A stretch of DNA of 64,000 nucleotides, from positions 806,001-870,000 of the forward strand of contig NZ_CADDWJ010000001.1 in the NCBI RefSeq assembly GCF_902809855.1, read 5' to 3'. Below are positions 47,515 through 58,000 of this stretch, in pieces. The notes beneath the pieces are model-generated. The model searched no databases, had not been told where the DNA came from, and worked only from the letters and a program-made list of their open reading frames with translations. A program made the translations under genes and the position numbers. This DNA is from Acinetobacter sp. Marseille-Q1618. Its GTDB lineage: Bacteria > Pseudomonadota > Gammaproteobacteria > Pseudomonadales > Moraxellaceae. Positions within the stretch are counted from its first letter, which is position 1. Each line of letters starts with the position of its first letter.

Positions 47515-48267
47515 TTAAACCTCACTGACCTTTGTTGTACTTACACCATTCAACATCTGTAATCTATAACGAGATTCCGAGGGTCGGCTCGTTTTTCCAT
47601 ACCAGCGAAATTCTTGAAAATCTGAATCATTATATAAGGCATAAGAAACTGCATTGCCTTGGTTGCCACCGATACAAACTAATTTTCCTGATTTTTGGTC
47701 ACGCCCAACCACAAAACATACATGACCACCACCTTTGCGAGTTTTAATGGCTACACATCCGTAGGCAGGCTTTGCGAGTTTAGTTCCGTAGTTCACATAA
47801 TCTAAGGCACGGTACCAATGTTTTGGATATTTCACATCGGCAGTCTTTAGGCAATGAGCAACAAAGGTTCCACACCACGGCGTTTCATCATCCGTGAACC
47901 AACCACCCAAGCCTTTAATCCATCCCAAAATGGTTTTGTTATGTTGCTTACCCACAATTTCACGCAAGCCAATATGTTTTTTCGCTTCAACCATCCATGC
48001 CAAATCATTTGAGTTTTGCTGTGTGGCCAAAAGGCTATTGATACCATTTAATTGTGGTGCGTGTAACTCTGGTTGATAGATCTTCTTGCCGATCAAGCTA
48101 AGCAATGGAATTACAATTCCAATAATGATGGCTTCGTGTTCTTTTGGAATGAGCTGAAAATCTAATGCCCATTGCAGCAATGGAATTAGTACAAGCATAA
48201 AAAAAGCTCCCAACATTGGGAGCTTTACTGACAAATATTGCCATGGGTTTTCATTGATTAGTTTCAT
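47515..48267 (-). CDS. Membrane-anchored phage lysin (TIGR02594/CHAP-like)
   Basis: A 250-residue protein. Two membrane segments (about 16-37 and 46-62) precede a C-terminal cysteine peptidase-like domain with C132 in TPWCGTF, H182 in GGGHVCFVV and a GGNQGNAVSY loop. The domain would cut peptidoglycan. The N-terminal hairpin looks like a small holin fused to the lysin, or a signal-arrest-release anchor. The ATG at residue 24 is an alternative start. It overlaps the holin gene by 17 bases. Confidence 0.82.
   Translation of the reverse strand: MKLINENPWQYLSVKLPMLGAFFMLVLIPLLQWALDFQLIPKEHEAIIIGIVIPLLSLIGKKIYQPELHAPQLNGINSLLATQQNSNDLAWMVEAKKHIGLREIVGKQHNKTILGWIKGLGGWFTDDETPWCGTFVAHCLKTADVKYPKHWYRALDYVNYGTKLAKPAYGCVAIKTRKGGGHVCFVVGRDQKSGKLVCIGGNQGNAVSYALYNDSDFQEFRWYGKTSRPSESRYRLQMLNGVSTTKVSEV
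48203..48226 (-). terminator. Terminator-like hairpin inside the lysin gene
   Basis: Arms AAAGCTCCCAA (48203-48213) and TTGGGAGCTTT (48216-48226); on the minus strand TTTTTATG follows. It covers codons 14-22 of the lysin frame. Confidence 0.6.
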
Positions 48268-48529
48268 GTTTTAACTCACTTTTTAAATTTTTCATTCGTT
48301 GCTGATATTCTGCTGTGCGCATTTCATGTTCGATTTGTTCACGCTTATTTCGTTGAATTGAGAAATAAAATTGAATAAATAAACCAACTATTGCCACTAT
48401 TAAGCCACCCCATGCAATCACATCAACTTTTGCTATAAATGCAAAAAATGATGTTGCTCCTGCTGAGTACGTTACTTTTTGTGTAATTGCAACAGCACTT
48501 GCTTCAAGTACTGTCTGTGTTTCAGACAT
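48251..48529 (-). CDS. Phage holin (HP1-like family)
   Basis: A 92-residue protein with one or two membrane segments (about 26-56) and a charged C-terminal tail (QRNKREQIEHEMRTAEYQQRMKN). The layout AITQKVTYSAGATSFF-helix-basic tail resembles HP1-family phage holins. It is located directly before the lysin in the transcription direction and overlaps it. Holins form the membrane lesions that time lysis. Confidence 0.75.
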   Translation of the reverse strand: MSETQTVLEASAVAITQKVTYSAGATSFFAFIAKVDVIAWGGLIVAIVGLFIQFYFSIQRNKREQIEHEMRTAEYQQRMKNLKSELKHETNQ

Positions 48530-48558
48530 ATATTTCCCCTATTTTTTTGGCAATAAAA

Positions 48559-48576
48559 AAGCCCCGATTGGGGCTT
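48559..48576 (-). terminator. Terminator after the tail fiber gene
   Basis: Arms AAGCCCC (48559-48565) and GGGGCTT (48570-48576), loop GATT, then a T-run on the minus strand. Confidence 0.85.
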
Positions 48577-50572
48577 ATGACGCTAAACTTAAAATAAATT
48601 GTTCGACTCGATTTGCGTACCATGTGTGACCCGATGCGTTTGGATGCAAGCCATCGGGCATGTAGGTAGTTTTGAGCGTTTCGCTGTCACGCGGATTAAA
48701 GCCGAATTTATCACAACCAACCCACACTTCGATTCCGTAATACGAGCAAACATCTAATATTGCTTGAGTTTTAAGCCATGCAATATTGTTTTTCTCGTTG
48801 CGCATGTAAGGTTGCCAGGTGCTTTGAATTTGTGAAATGTACCCAATACGAGCGAGTGGAAATTTATCACGTAGCCCTTTTAATAGCACATGCAAAGCAC
48901 CATAGAACGTGCTTGTTGTGCGATCTGACATTACACCCAAGCTGCCTTGCGCTGACACAGTTGTACTTACGACATTGTTATCGGACTTATTGACTTTTAA
49001 ACCTGTAGTTTCATTTACTTCAAATCCGAAAAAGCCTGTACTATCTGTTGTTGATTCTGCTAGAACTTTATCACTTGAGTCTTTTAAATACACTTTCGTA
49101 CTTGCAGTTGTGAAACCAGTTAAGCGATTGAAACGATCATTCACCCCACACGCAATTGTGATCAAGTCGAACTGCGTTGTTGTTGTAATATCTTGAAAGC
49201 TCTCAGAAAGCACACGGGGAATACCTGCCATCGTCCCTTTGTGCACCCACGTACCATCCAAGGTGTGTTTTGTTAAAATCGCAGAATGTCTTGCTGCTAG
49301 TTGAACAGCATAAGATTGCGGATTGTTTGTAATTGAATCACCAAGTGCTAACCATTTTTTATTTGTTAACTTTGACGATTGTTTAATATTTGAAATTGCA
49401 GCAATTGTAGAGTTTTTTGCGAATTTCGCTTCACTTGACTCAACAGTTTGTAGCTCTGTCAAATTAGCATCTGTAAGTAAGTAAACAGCAGATGTAGCAA
49501 CTAGTGATGCACGTAAACTCAACATCACATACTTAATCTCTTTAGCGTAAGCAGAAATCGGAATTGTATGTTTTGTTGCATTCGTTGTGTATGCAACTCC
49601 TAAAAAGTTTTTATCTTTATCTAAATAAATGACAGAATAGCTATCCATGTTATTTGTGTAATAAAGCGTCAATCCTTCTTGAGCAGCAAGTGCAGGCGTG
49701 TAGTTCCATGCTTTATAATATTCACCTGAGGTTGTCGGAACTTTACTCGCACCACCGTAAAATCCCTCTTTTAAGCCAAGAATTTCACCTGAATAAGACG
49801 TCCACGGTCTTAAAGAAAACAATAGATTATTCGCAAATAAAAAATCACTTTTACTTTTAGCTTTTGAATTTGCTAGATTTAATGTATCAAGAGGAATACC
49901 AACACCGCCAACGAACGCATAGATTGCAGCCTTTTGCATCGTTTTAGCGATTGTAGTGGCTTCATCATCAGCAATGGTTCCTGCGCGACGAAAAGACACA
50001 CGAATTTGTTTTGGTGTGCCTGTACCCCCACTTGTTTTAGTTGATAAATCAACAATCGTATTTACATTGTTTGTTTCGACTGTATTTGTTCCCGCATACC
50101 ACAAATTTTGTTCATTTCGGATTGTGTAACTATAAATATTACCGACAATTAACAAATGGGTTGCTGCTGCGGGTATATCAATAAATGCAGATGTAACCCA
50201 AGCTTTTGAAAATACAGCATCATCAGTCACTGGTGATAAGCTATTGTTTAAATAGCCAATGGTGCCACTTTTATCTACAATCAAATTCTTAACAGTAACA
50301 TTTTCGCTTTGAGTTGTGATTGCAGTGTCTGAATATGCTTTTGCATTTGCTAAAACTGTTGCATCTTTTACTGCTGCATCAGCTTTCGCTTGATCTAACT
50401 TCTCACTTGCAATCACATCTGCTTCAGTAGCAGCTTCCTGCACAGCCTCTTGCTTTGCTGTACTTACATCCTCTTTAGATGAGGCATTATCAATAAAATC
50501 ACCTAAAGCAGTTTTAAACCCCTGCTCTGTAACATTTGCACCAATCAGTACACTCTTATCTGGTAATGGCAT
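48575..50572 (-). CDS. Tail fiber/spike with SGNH (GDSL) esterase domain
   Basis: The gene encodes 665 residues from the ATG at 50572; a terminator hairpin occupies the region of any longer start. The N-terminal 60 residues should attach to the tail. A helical stretch follows, then a beta-rich middle. The C-terminal SGNH hydrolase has block I WLALGDSITNN with S413, the GVND motif (IACGVNDRF) and D640-xx-H643 in PDGLHPN. Such enzymes remove acetyl groups from capsule or O-antigen, allowing adsorption; the substrate here is unknown. Confidence 0.85.
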   Translation of the reverse strand: MPLPDKSVLIGANVTEQGFKTALGDFIDNASSKEDVSTAKQEAVQEAATEADVIASEKLDQAKADAAVKDATVLANAKAYSDTAITTQSENVTVKNLIVDKSGTIGYLNNSLSPVTDDAVFSKAWVTSAFIDIPAAATHLLIVGNIYSYTIRNEQNLWYAGTNTVETNNVNTIVDLSTKTSGGTGTPKQIRVSFRRAGTIADDEATTIAKTMQKAAIYAFVGGVGIPLDTLNLANSKAKSKSDFLFANNLLFSLRPWTSYSGEILGLKEGFYGGASKVPTTSGEYYKAWNYTPALAAQEGLTLYYTNNMDSYSVIYLDKDKNFLGVAYTTNATKHTIPISAYAKEIKYVMLSLRASLVATSAVYLLTDANLTELQTVESSEAKFAKNSTIAAISNIKQSSKLTNKKWLALGDSITNNPQSYAVQLAARHSAILTKHTLDGTWVHKGTMAGIPRVLSESFQDITTTTQFDLITIACGVNDRFNRLTGFTTASTKVYLKDSSDKVLAESTTDSTGFFGFEVNETTGLKVNKSDNNVVSTTVSAQGSLGVMSDRTTSTFYGALHVLLKGLRDKFPLARIGYISQIQSTWQPYMRNEKNNIAWLKTQAILDVCSYYGIEVWVGCDKFGFNPRDSETLKTTYMPDGLHPNASGHTWYANRVEQFILSLAS

Positions 50573-50592
50573 AAAAATCTCACCCATAAAAA

Positions 50593-50611
50593 AGCACCCG
50601 AAATGGGCGCT
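50593..50611 (-). terminator. Terminator between tip and fiber genes
   Basis: Arms AGCACCC (50593-50599) and GGGCGCT (50605-50611), one mismatch, T-run on the minus strand. It supports the fiber start at 50572. Confidence 0.65.
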
Positions 50612-50628
50612 CATGTTGTTAATCAAAT

Positions 50629-53118
50629 TTAAGTTTCAGAAGTACTTTGAACATACTGATCTGAATAATTCCAAACTGTGTCTTTCCATACATCACATGC
50701 AGCAACTCGCACATAGTAGATCGTTGTAGATGTAAGCTTTTCAAAGGTATGAGATAGATCTGATCCAACCCACGTTGGTGCAACCGAACTTGGATCAAAG
50801 TTTTCCGTTTGACTCACCCAAACTGCATAACCTTTTAAATCAGGTGCTTCACTTGGATTCCAGCTTACAGTCAATGTGTCTTTGGTCGCTGTGGTATATA
50901 CATTTAAGAGTTTGGCAGGAATCGGATTGCTGATATTCAACTCTGCGAATGAACTCACATTACTCCCACTTACACTAGCAACTCGAATTGTATAGGAACG
51001 CCCCAAACCATCAGATTTAGCTTCCTCAAAAGAATAACTATAGTCTGTATTGGTTGTCTGAACTTCACGTAGCAAAATACCATTTGAAAGTATTTGCACA
51101 ACATAGCCCGAAGCACCCACAACAGTTTGCCACTGTACTTTAAAACTCGTACCGATAAATGGTGACTGTAATGAGAGCCCTTTTACACCTGTAGGCTTTC
51201 CACCCACCAATGTGTAGCTATAAGCAGTTACTTCATCTAACGTTTGCTCTTGCTGCTGTAAGCCATTGAAACTAGTAAATTTCAAATGGATCTGTTTGCC
51301 AATAAGATTTTTATTAAAACCATGTTCAAAAATAGCTTTATCAATACGGACAAATGGCTCGCCTGCAATATGTACTTGAGCATTATTAAAACGTCCACGT
51401 AGTACATCATCTAATGTATACAGACCTGATCCATTCAGTGTTGCCACTTGATAGTTCAAATATTCACCACCCAACCAGCATAATGTCGCATCCGCTTCAG
51501 CATCCTCTAAAGTCCCACTGAACATTTGACTTGGTGTATTAAGTTGGACTTGTAAGGCAGGGTCATCTGTATCAATAGCTGCAACCAATTGACCATAACG
51601 TGCTGAACCATAAATGGTCCCGATCATGTCATAAGTAGTGTTGTCTAAACTTGCCCAGACATTACAACCACCAAAATTCACCCCACCTGATACGGCGATC
51701 CACACTTGATTGATACCATTGGTCAAATCTAGAGGTGGTTCGAAAATGACAGGTGCATTCACATGTCCTGGTTCTTCATTTCCTCCCTGATAACCATTAG
51801 ATGCCTGTAGGTCATACTCAATCGCTGAGTAAGATCCAACGGACAACTCATTTGCTGTAACTGTGAGTAAGCCCTCATCATCTTCTTCAATCCGTGTAAT
51901 GCGTACAGGAAATTGATCCAACCCTAAAGAGATGTCTGTAATTGTCACAATATCCATGGGTTCTAGTCGGCAGTACTTCCAACCAAGCTGAAACTCGTAT
52001 TCATTTCGGACATACAACAAACGCTGTAAACGTAGCTGACAGGCATGCCGAGCAATTTTGGGCTCACAAAAGAAATCAAGTTTTACCGCGTCCTCTGTAC
52101 GCAGACCAAACATTTCAATATTGGCTTGGTCTTTGGCTTCCACTGTTTCCGTGTTGTATTGGTTATAACGGTTGGTATATTCAATTTGCGTATGATTAAA
52201 AGCATCCGTATCACGACTACGGCGCACTCTGATAGGCTCATCTTCACCAATAAAATCATCATCTGTTAAATGATAAACAGGAGTTAAATCGGGTGTAAAT
52301 GTGACTCCATGTCCAGTCAAAGCAGCATCACCATAGGTTTTAATTTTTAAACCATCTGGGCTAGGTACCACTGCACAATTCACCGCCTCAACAATCGTAT
52401 TGATCGTTTCATACGCTTCGGCTTGTTCTGTAAATGCTGGGCTAATTAATAAATTTGCTGCTCGGCAATAGGTTCTAAATTCTGCCAAATCAGCCATATT
52501 TAAAATAGGTGCCGCACCGTAGCGTGGATGTGTAATAAAATCCTCAATCACATCCGCAGGATTGGCATCATGCACTGTATCTGACAATGTAATATCGCTA
52601 ATGACTTCAAAGGTATGATTGGAAAGACTAGCACTATTCCCTAAATCATAATTCGCACAGGCAACATAACCAAGAAAAGGATAATGTAATGCCTGATCTG
52701 GATGCTTGGTCTGTATATATCCCCAACGCGGATTATCATTACCATCAAATAATTCAAAACCTAACTGATCAATAGGGCTTTTGGTTATACCATTTTCAGT
52801 TTTATTGATAATCTGATCTTTGTCTCGCCATACAATTCCAATATCTCGGATCTTGTTTTCACATAACCCTAGCATTAATGAAGCATTGTAGGTGAATGTT
52901 GTATTTCGAGTTTTAGAGCTACCACCTTTACCCCCTGATTTAGTTACAGTGGTATGCGGTGTTGCGGTAAAATCACCATACCAAAACATATTAGCAGTCA
53001 CTCGATTTTTACCATATACCAATGGTTGACAAAGACCATACGCAGATTGCTGAACACGCATGGAGTTAATACGTGTTTCAGTTGTACTTGTGGTACCACC
53101 ACCAAATAATCCACCCAT
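50629..53118 (-). CDS. Phage central tail hub / tip protein (J-like)
   Basis: An 829-residue tail tip protein. The N-terminal QSAYGLCQPLVYGKNRVTANMFWYGDF and the middle region (DFFCEPKIARHACQLRLQRL) match the phage tail-tip/Phage-tail_3 family. At least two fibronectin-like repeats lie in the C-terminal third (VSWNPSEAPDLKGYAVWVS). It would cap the tail tube and bear the fiber. The order tape measure, DUF2460, DUF2163, NlpC, tip is the GTA-like tail module. Confidence 0.85.
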   Translation of the reverse strand: MGGLFGGGTTSTTETRINSMRVQQSAYGLCQPLVYGKNRVTANMFWYGDFTATPHTTVTKSGGKGGSSKTRNTTFTYNASLMLGLCENKIRDIGIVWRDKDQIINKTENGITKSPIDQLGFELFDGNDNPRWGYIQTKHPDQALHYPFLGYVACANYDLGNSASLSNHTFEVISDITLSDTVHDANPADVIEDFITHPRYGAAPILNMADLAEFRTYCRAANLLISPAFTEQAEAYETINTIVEAVNCAVVPSPDGLKIKTYGDAALTGHGVTFTPDLTPVYHLTDDDFIGEDEPIRVRRSRDTDAFNHTQIEYTNRYNQYNTETVEAKDQANIEMFGLRTEDAVKLDFFCEPKIARHACQLRLQRLLYVRNEYEFQLGWKYCRLEPMDIVTITDISLGLDQFPVRITRIEEDDEGLLTVTANELSVGSYSAIEYDLQASNGYQGGNEEPGHVNAPVIFEPPLDLTNGINQVWIAVSGGVNFGGCNVWASLDNTTYDMIGTIYGSARYGQLVAAIDTDDPALQVQLNTPSQMFSGTLEDAEADATLCWLGGEYLNYQVATLNGSGLYTLDDVLRGRFNNAQVHIAGEPFVRIDKAIFEHGFNKNLIGKQIHLKFTSFNGLQQQEQTLDEVTAYSYTLVGGKPTGVKGLSLQSPFIGTSFKVQWQTVVGASGYVVQILSNGILLREVQTTNTDYSYSFEEAKSDGLGRSYTIRVASVSGSNVSSFAELNISNPIPAKLLNVYTTATKDTLTVSWNPSEAPDLKGYAVWVSQTENFDPSSVAPTWVGSDLSHTFEKLTSTTIYYVRVAACDVWKDTVWNYSDQYVQSTSET

Positions 53119-53119
53119 A

Positions 53120-53542
53120 TTATTCTTTTAGCCTCTTCATACGAAAAAACCCAGCTATTCGCCGAGCTAAACTTCCTTTGGTACCATCTTGGATAATGAC
53201 ACCCTGATGGATATATGAATGGATCACCGTTGGCCATTCCACAACGATGGCACCATGACTGATACACTTTCCAAAGTGATATAAAACAATATCACCCGGC
53301 TGTGGTTCATCCACTTCAAAACATACACTCTTCACATGCTCTAAGTATCGTTGACCCAATTGATGCATGTGCCAATCAGGCGGGTAGGGTCGTGGATCCA
53401 AATGATCCATTAAGCCCACTTTTTCATACACTTCACAAATTAAGGTACCACAATCTACCCCCACACCCTTTACTCGTCCTTGGTGATGGTATGGTGTACC
53501 CAACCAAGTCTTAGCTTCTTCAACTGCTGCTAGGTTTTTCAT
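53120..53542 (-). CDS. Phage tail NlpC/P60 peptidase
   Basis: A 140-residue NlpC/P60 domain with catalytic C31 in GVDCGTLI and a histidine in CISHGAIVVEW. In the GTA-like tail module this protein sits at the tip and cuts peptidoglycan peptides on entry. It ends 1 base before the tip gene and overlaps the DUF2163 gene, indicating tight coupling. Confidence 0.9.
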   Translation of the reverse strand: MKNLAAVEEAKTWLGTPYHHQGRVKGVGVDCGTLICEVYEKVGLMDHLDPRPYPPDWHMHQLGQRYLEHVKSVCFEVDEPQPGDIVLYHFGKCISHGAIVVEWPTVIHSYIHQGVIIQDGTKGSLARRIAGFFRMKRLKE

Positions 53543-54396
53543 ACAGCAGTCTCCGGCACAGGAATAAATGGCTTCCCTGCAAAACGATTACGATTATTAA
53601 AGCGATTGGTGCATGTATCTAAACGTTTATCGCATCCAGGATAAACTTTGATTTTTTGACCTGCTTTGGGTTGTTCAAGTAAAGGTAATGTCAAAACTAA
53701 ATTGCCAGACTCATGCAAACGAATCGTGCGCTTTAAGCCTTTATTTCCACCCTCTAAAAAATCCACCACACCTTGTGTGAACCAACCTTGTGGCTGTGTC
53801 AAAGTACATATAATTTGTGAAGTACTACTGTTTACTTCGATTGTTGTGCTTATAGCAAAATTATCACGCAGCAAACCACAACCATAATCGAATAAAGTAT
53901 TGGAACAACTTGGTTGGTATAGGTTACGTGGCATTTGAATATGAAGATCATCAATATCTGATGCCACATTAAAATCAATCACATTTCGATCGAGTTCGGG
54001 TTCAATAATTCGACCTTCAAATAATTTCAATGTTCCTGCACTTGTATCTGTAGGCGTATGCATATCCATAAAGACCCGTTCTAACTTAAAACGCGCACCA
54101 TCCATTTGACCATTGTGAAAAGCCTGAACTACACGCACATCATTAAAATGCTGATCATTCGTAGTATTAATGCTGACAGATAAATTATCGACCTCAATAC
54201 CTAGTGATAAACTGATTCCCTCACGGCTAATTATAGGTCCATCGGCCTTAAAAACTTGGTTGGCCACAATCAAGTCATAATCATAATTGGTGTAACGGTA
54301 CACATCACCTTGCACTGTGGTAATCGTATATAGATCTGCCATTAAGAACTGATCTTGATCTAATAATGCAATTAATTTTGTCGATGCCTCTCTCAT
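53539..54396 (-). CDS. DUF2163 phage tail protein
   Basis: A 285-residue protein started at the ATG at 54396, which overlaps the DUF2460 stop (ATGA). The start MREASTKLIALLDQDQFLMADLYT and the C-terminal CDKRLDTCTNRFNNRNRFAG-like block are hallmarks of DUF2163 (gp28-type) tail tip proteins. Cysteine-rich ends may bind a metal cluster in the tail tip. Confidence 0.88.
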   Translation of the reverse strand: MREASTKLIALLDQDQFLMADLYTITTVQGDVYRYTNYDYDLIVANQVFKADGPIISREGISLSLGIEVDNLSVSINTTNDQHFNDVRVVQAFHNGQMDGARFKLERVFMDMHTPTDTSAGTLKLFEGRIIEPELDRNVIDFNVASDIDDLHIQMPRNLYQPSCSNTLFDYGCGLLRDNFAISTTIEVNSSTSQIICTLTQPQGWFTQGVVDFLEGGNKGLKRTIRLHESGNLVLTLPLLEQPKAGQKIKVYPGCDKRLDTCTNRFNNRNRFAGKPFIPVPETAV

Positions 54397-55043
54397 ATCT
54401 TCATTCCTAATGTACCGACCAATTCGATTTTTTGTGCTTTCCACAGTTTGGCCATAAAATTGGAATACTGTTGTTCATCATCAGCAAAGCGACAACGATA
54501 AAAGAATGTACCTTTAACTGTAACCTCCTTACCTACCGCTAACGGTGTATTCAGCATATATTTCCCATCTTTGCTAATACTCGCCATTTCGTTATTCCAC
54601 ATAGGTTTTTCAATGTCGCTATCCCACATATTTTTGGTTTCAACTTGATTCCACATGTTGGGATTAATTGGTTGCGTCATCTGCATCGTATTGCTCACTG
54701 GCATATGTAGAGAATGCATTTTCTTGAAGATTTGGTAGGTTGTTGTGCTTCCATCCCCAACAAAAGTACATTCAAACTGATTGTCATCTGGCATCTTGTA
54801 GAGAAATGAATCAAAAGCACCACGGCGCTCGGTAAAGAAGCCTTCTAGTTGCTGTAACTCATTTCGCCCTTTGCTCTCTCGCAAGAAAGCAAAGGACATA
54901 GTGATGTTATATTTTGGAATTGCTTGATAACTCGCTCGCAGTTCACGACCATTGATTGAGGTCATAATTTTGGTATTAAAAATGGGAGTCTTTGTCAGCT
55001 CCCATTCCAATCCTGGTAATTCAGGAAATAATTCATCAGACAT
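54393..55043 (-). CDS. DUF2460 phage distal tail protein
   Basis: A 216-residue protein: PELPGLEWELTKTPIFNTKI at the N-terminus is the DUF2460 signature, and FFTERRGAFDSFLYKMPDD is the second block. It forms the distal tail ring between tube and tip in GTA-like siphophages. It follows the tape measure gene by 10 bases. Confidence 0.88.
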   Translation of the reverse strand: MSDELFPELPGLEWELTKTPIFNTKIMTSINGRELRASYQAIPKYNITMSFAFLRESKGRNELQQLEGFFTERRGAFDSFLYKMPDDNQFECTFVGDGSTTTYQIFKKMHSLHMPVSNTMQMTQPINPNMWNQVETKNMWDSDIEKPMWNNEMASISKDGKYMLNTPLAVGKEVTVKGTFFYRCRFADDEQQYSNFMAKLWKAQKIELVGTLGMKI

Positions 55044-55053
55044 GTGTTACTCC

Positions 55054-58000
55054 TTACTTACCAAAATTACGCCCATACCCTTTTAAGCCACCTGCCAATT
55101 CACGGCCATGTTTTTTCATAAAGCGGCGAAGATCTTTAGAGTCCCAACTTTGGAAGTTAAAGTTGTTAATATCACCACCACTCACACCACTTGCTTGTGA
55201 CATTGGTATAGAACCATCACCCATCACTGATTTACCTAATGCACGAATGGTGTTGGCATGCTGTTTAGGTAAAACCATCTCTTCTTCATGCAGTTGCGTC
55301 ATCGGGTTTACACCTGCAGGAATGTCATAACCTCCTCGAGCAGAAGACACTTTACCCACAATTGCCGAAACTCCAGCAAAAGCAGCAATACCTGCAGCCA
55401 CACCTAATGCAGGACCAATAATAGGAATTGCTGACATTGCAGCCCAAGCTGCCGCCATCGCCTCCCATGCTGACATCATAATGGACTTTAAAGTTCCTGC
55501 GAGTTTGATTCCCAAACGAGTGAGTACACCAGTAGAAGTTGCGGCAGTCTTAACGCCTTCACCTGCAACAACCGCTGTTGTTTGTGCTGCTTGCCCTGAA
55601 ACCTCAGCAGCAGTTTCTGCCTTAATTAAACCTAATTTCACAGCCAAACGCGGTGCCATACTTGCTACATATTTTTTCATTGGTGCTGTGATCATGTTTT
55701 GAATGAACTCAGCTGCTAATTCAGAATAAATTGCATTCATGGCATTTTTCCAAGTCAACGTACCATTCATCATGGCTTGAATGCCTTGATCCCATAAACT
55801 TGACATGCGTGAAGTCAAACCACCAAACTTTTTCTCAAAGTCTGCCATTTGGGCATCATTCATTAAATTTGGTGTCTGAATATCAGAGATCGATTTTTGA
55901 TGGTCTAAATCCACAATGGCATTAGTTGTAGCAGCTTGCCCTTCAGGTTTACCTGTAATCTCTGAACGAGCACTTTGTAATTCTAGGCGTCTAAGTAAGC
56001 CATCTCGTTTGATTAAATACATCTGATCTTCGAGTTGCTTTTCGAGTTTTAGCTTTTCAACGTTAGAAATTCGACCAGCATCAAATGCAGCCTGAATATT
56101 TGCTTTTTCAATCTCAAATATCCGTTGTGCTGTATCCAATTTAAACTGAATCTCTTGCTCATCAATGGCTTGCTTCTGCTCCAAAGCTCTAAGGTTAATT
56201 TCGACCATTTGTGCTTGAGCTTCTTGTTCTGCCTTGATGCGATAAGTACTTTTATCATCAGTTGAAGCTGTTGAATCATTAATACGCTGAATTGCTTTCG
56301 CTAAATCCTGTTCCACCTTTTCTTGCTCAGTGGCATATCTGTATTTCAACTCAAGTCTTTCTTTTTCAGCCTGTTCAGCCTTACGTTTTTGCTCCTCTAA
56401 AAACCGTTCATATTTATCATCTGAACTCGATTTTTTACTGCTTTTAACTTTGTCATTTTTTACAAGAGCAAGATATTTATCGGCATCCGCTTGTGAATTA
56501 AAACTGACATGAATATGACCACCTGTAGCCCGCTTAGATGGATCTTTATATTCATCTAAAACTTGAGCATTTACACCATTTTTACCCAGCATTGAACGCA
56601 GTTCATTCGTGACCTGCCCACTTTTATTTGGATTTTGTAGTGTGAAATCTAAAGCTAAACCTTTAGCGTGTTGACTGGATGTACCTTTATGATATTGATC
56701 ATTAAATGCTGTAAAGCGGGTGATTTGAAATTTATCTTGAATTAGTCCAGCGAGATCCAAAATGCCTTGATGCGCTTTACCACCTGAATAAGCCTCTGCA
56801 CTCTTGATCCGTAGATCTGAATATGTAGTTGGCTCATACTTAGATTCCGTAGACTTTGAAGAAGACTTCTTGTCATCATCTTTCGTACCTGTGCCAATCC
56901 CCTTATTTGAGTTAAAAGTATTTGGTGGTGGCTTAATAGGTGTGGGTGCCTTAATTTCAGTGGGATTTTTTAAGAACAAATTAGTAAATTGTTTGTTACC
57001 ATCATTCGTAGAATTAACAATACTATCTTTTGCTACACTTAAAGCATCAACTGATTTTGTTACCCCACCATTCCAATCGGACTTTAACCAATCCATACGA
57101 GTACTCATTTTTGATGAGTAGCGATCAGTGATATCACTTAAATCCTGAAATCCTTGTTCATACGCTGCTTTTGCACCAGAAAAATCAAAACTCAAAATAC
57201 GACTGACAATATTGCCAAAAGTTCTAAATTTAGTTCCTAGGTAGTCCAAACCAAACTGAATCGTTTCTTTTAATGCACCAAAGCCATTAAGCACACTTGA
57301 AAATGCAATTGTAATCGCCTGACAAACCGTCGTAATGATTGCTCGAATGCCTGCAAAAGCAATCTCAACTCCAACTTTCAAACCAATTGCAACTGTAGCA
57401 AAGCCTTTCATTGCTCCTACAACCAAGTCCATAAACGTAATCTGTTGCAGTGATCCATCACCTATATCTTGAGTGAGATCCGACCAAAGATCACCAATTA
57501 AACCTACAACTGAGCTGCAAATACCACCTAGACTTTCAAAAATAGTAATAATGGTGGTAATTGCCCCATCCACAGCTCCTTTTGAATCTGACAAATAACT
57601 CAAAAAGTTATTTGCCATTTGCTTTAATGCGGGCGCAAGATCTGCAACAACATTCGCCACGACACCTTTAATGGTAGAACCGATCAAACCTAAAGAACCT
57701 TGGAAGTCCTTAGTCGCTTGAATGGCTTCATCATCAAGAATCACACCAAGATCATGTGCTTGTTTCGACATTTCCTTGAGCTTTTCAGCATTATTATCGA
57801 GCAAAGGTGCAAGTAAAGTTGCATCATTAGCGATCGACTCCATGTAAAATGTCATTTCGGCTTGCGATACATTGGCTTTTTGTAAAGTCTGATAATATTT
57901 TTCAAGAATTTGAGGACCTGATAACCCTTGAAACTCTTTGGCAGTCACACCCACCTTAGGTGCGATTTTTTCGAAGAAATCTGCCATTTCTCCACCACCT

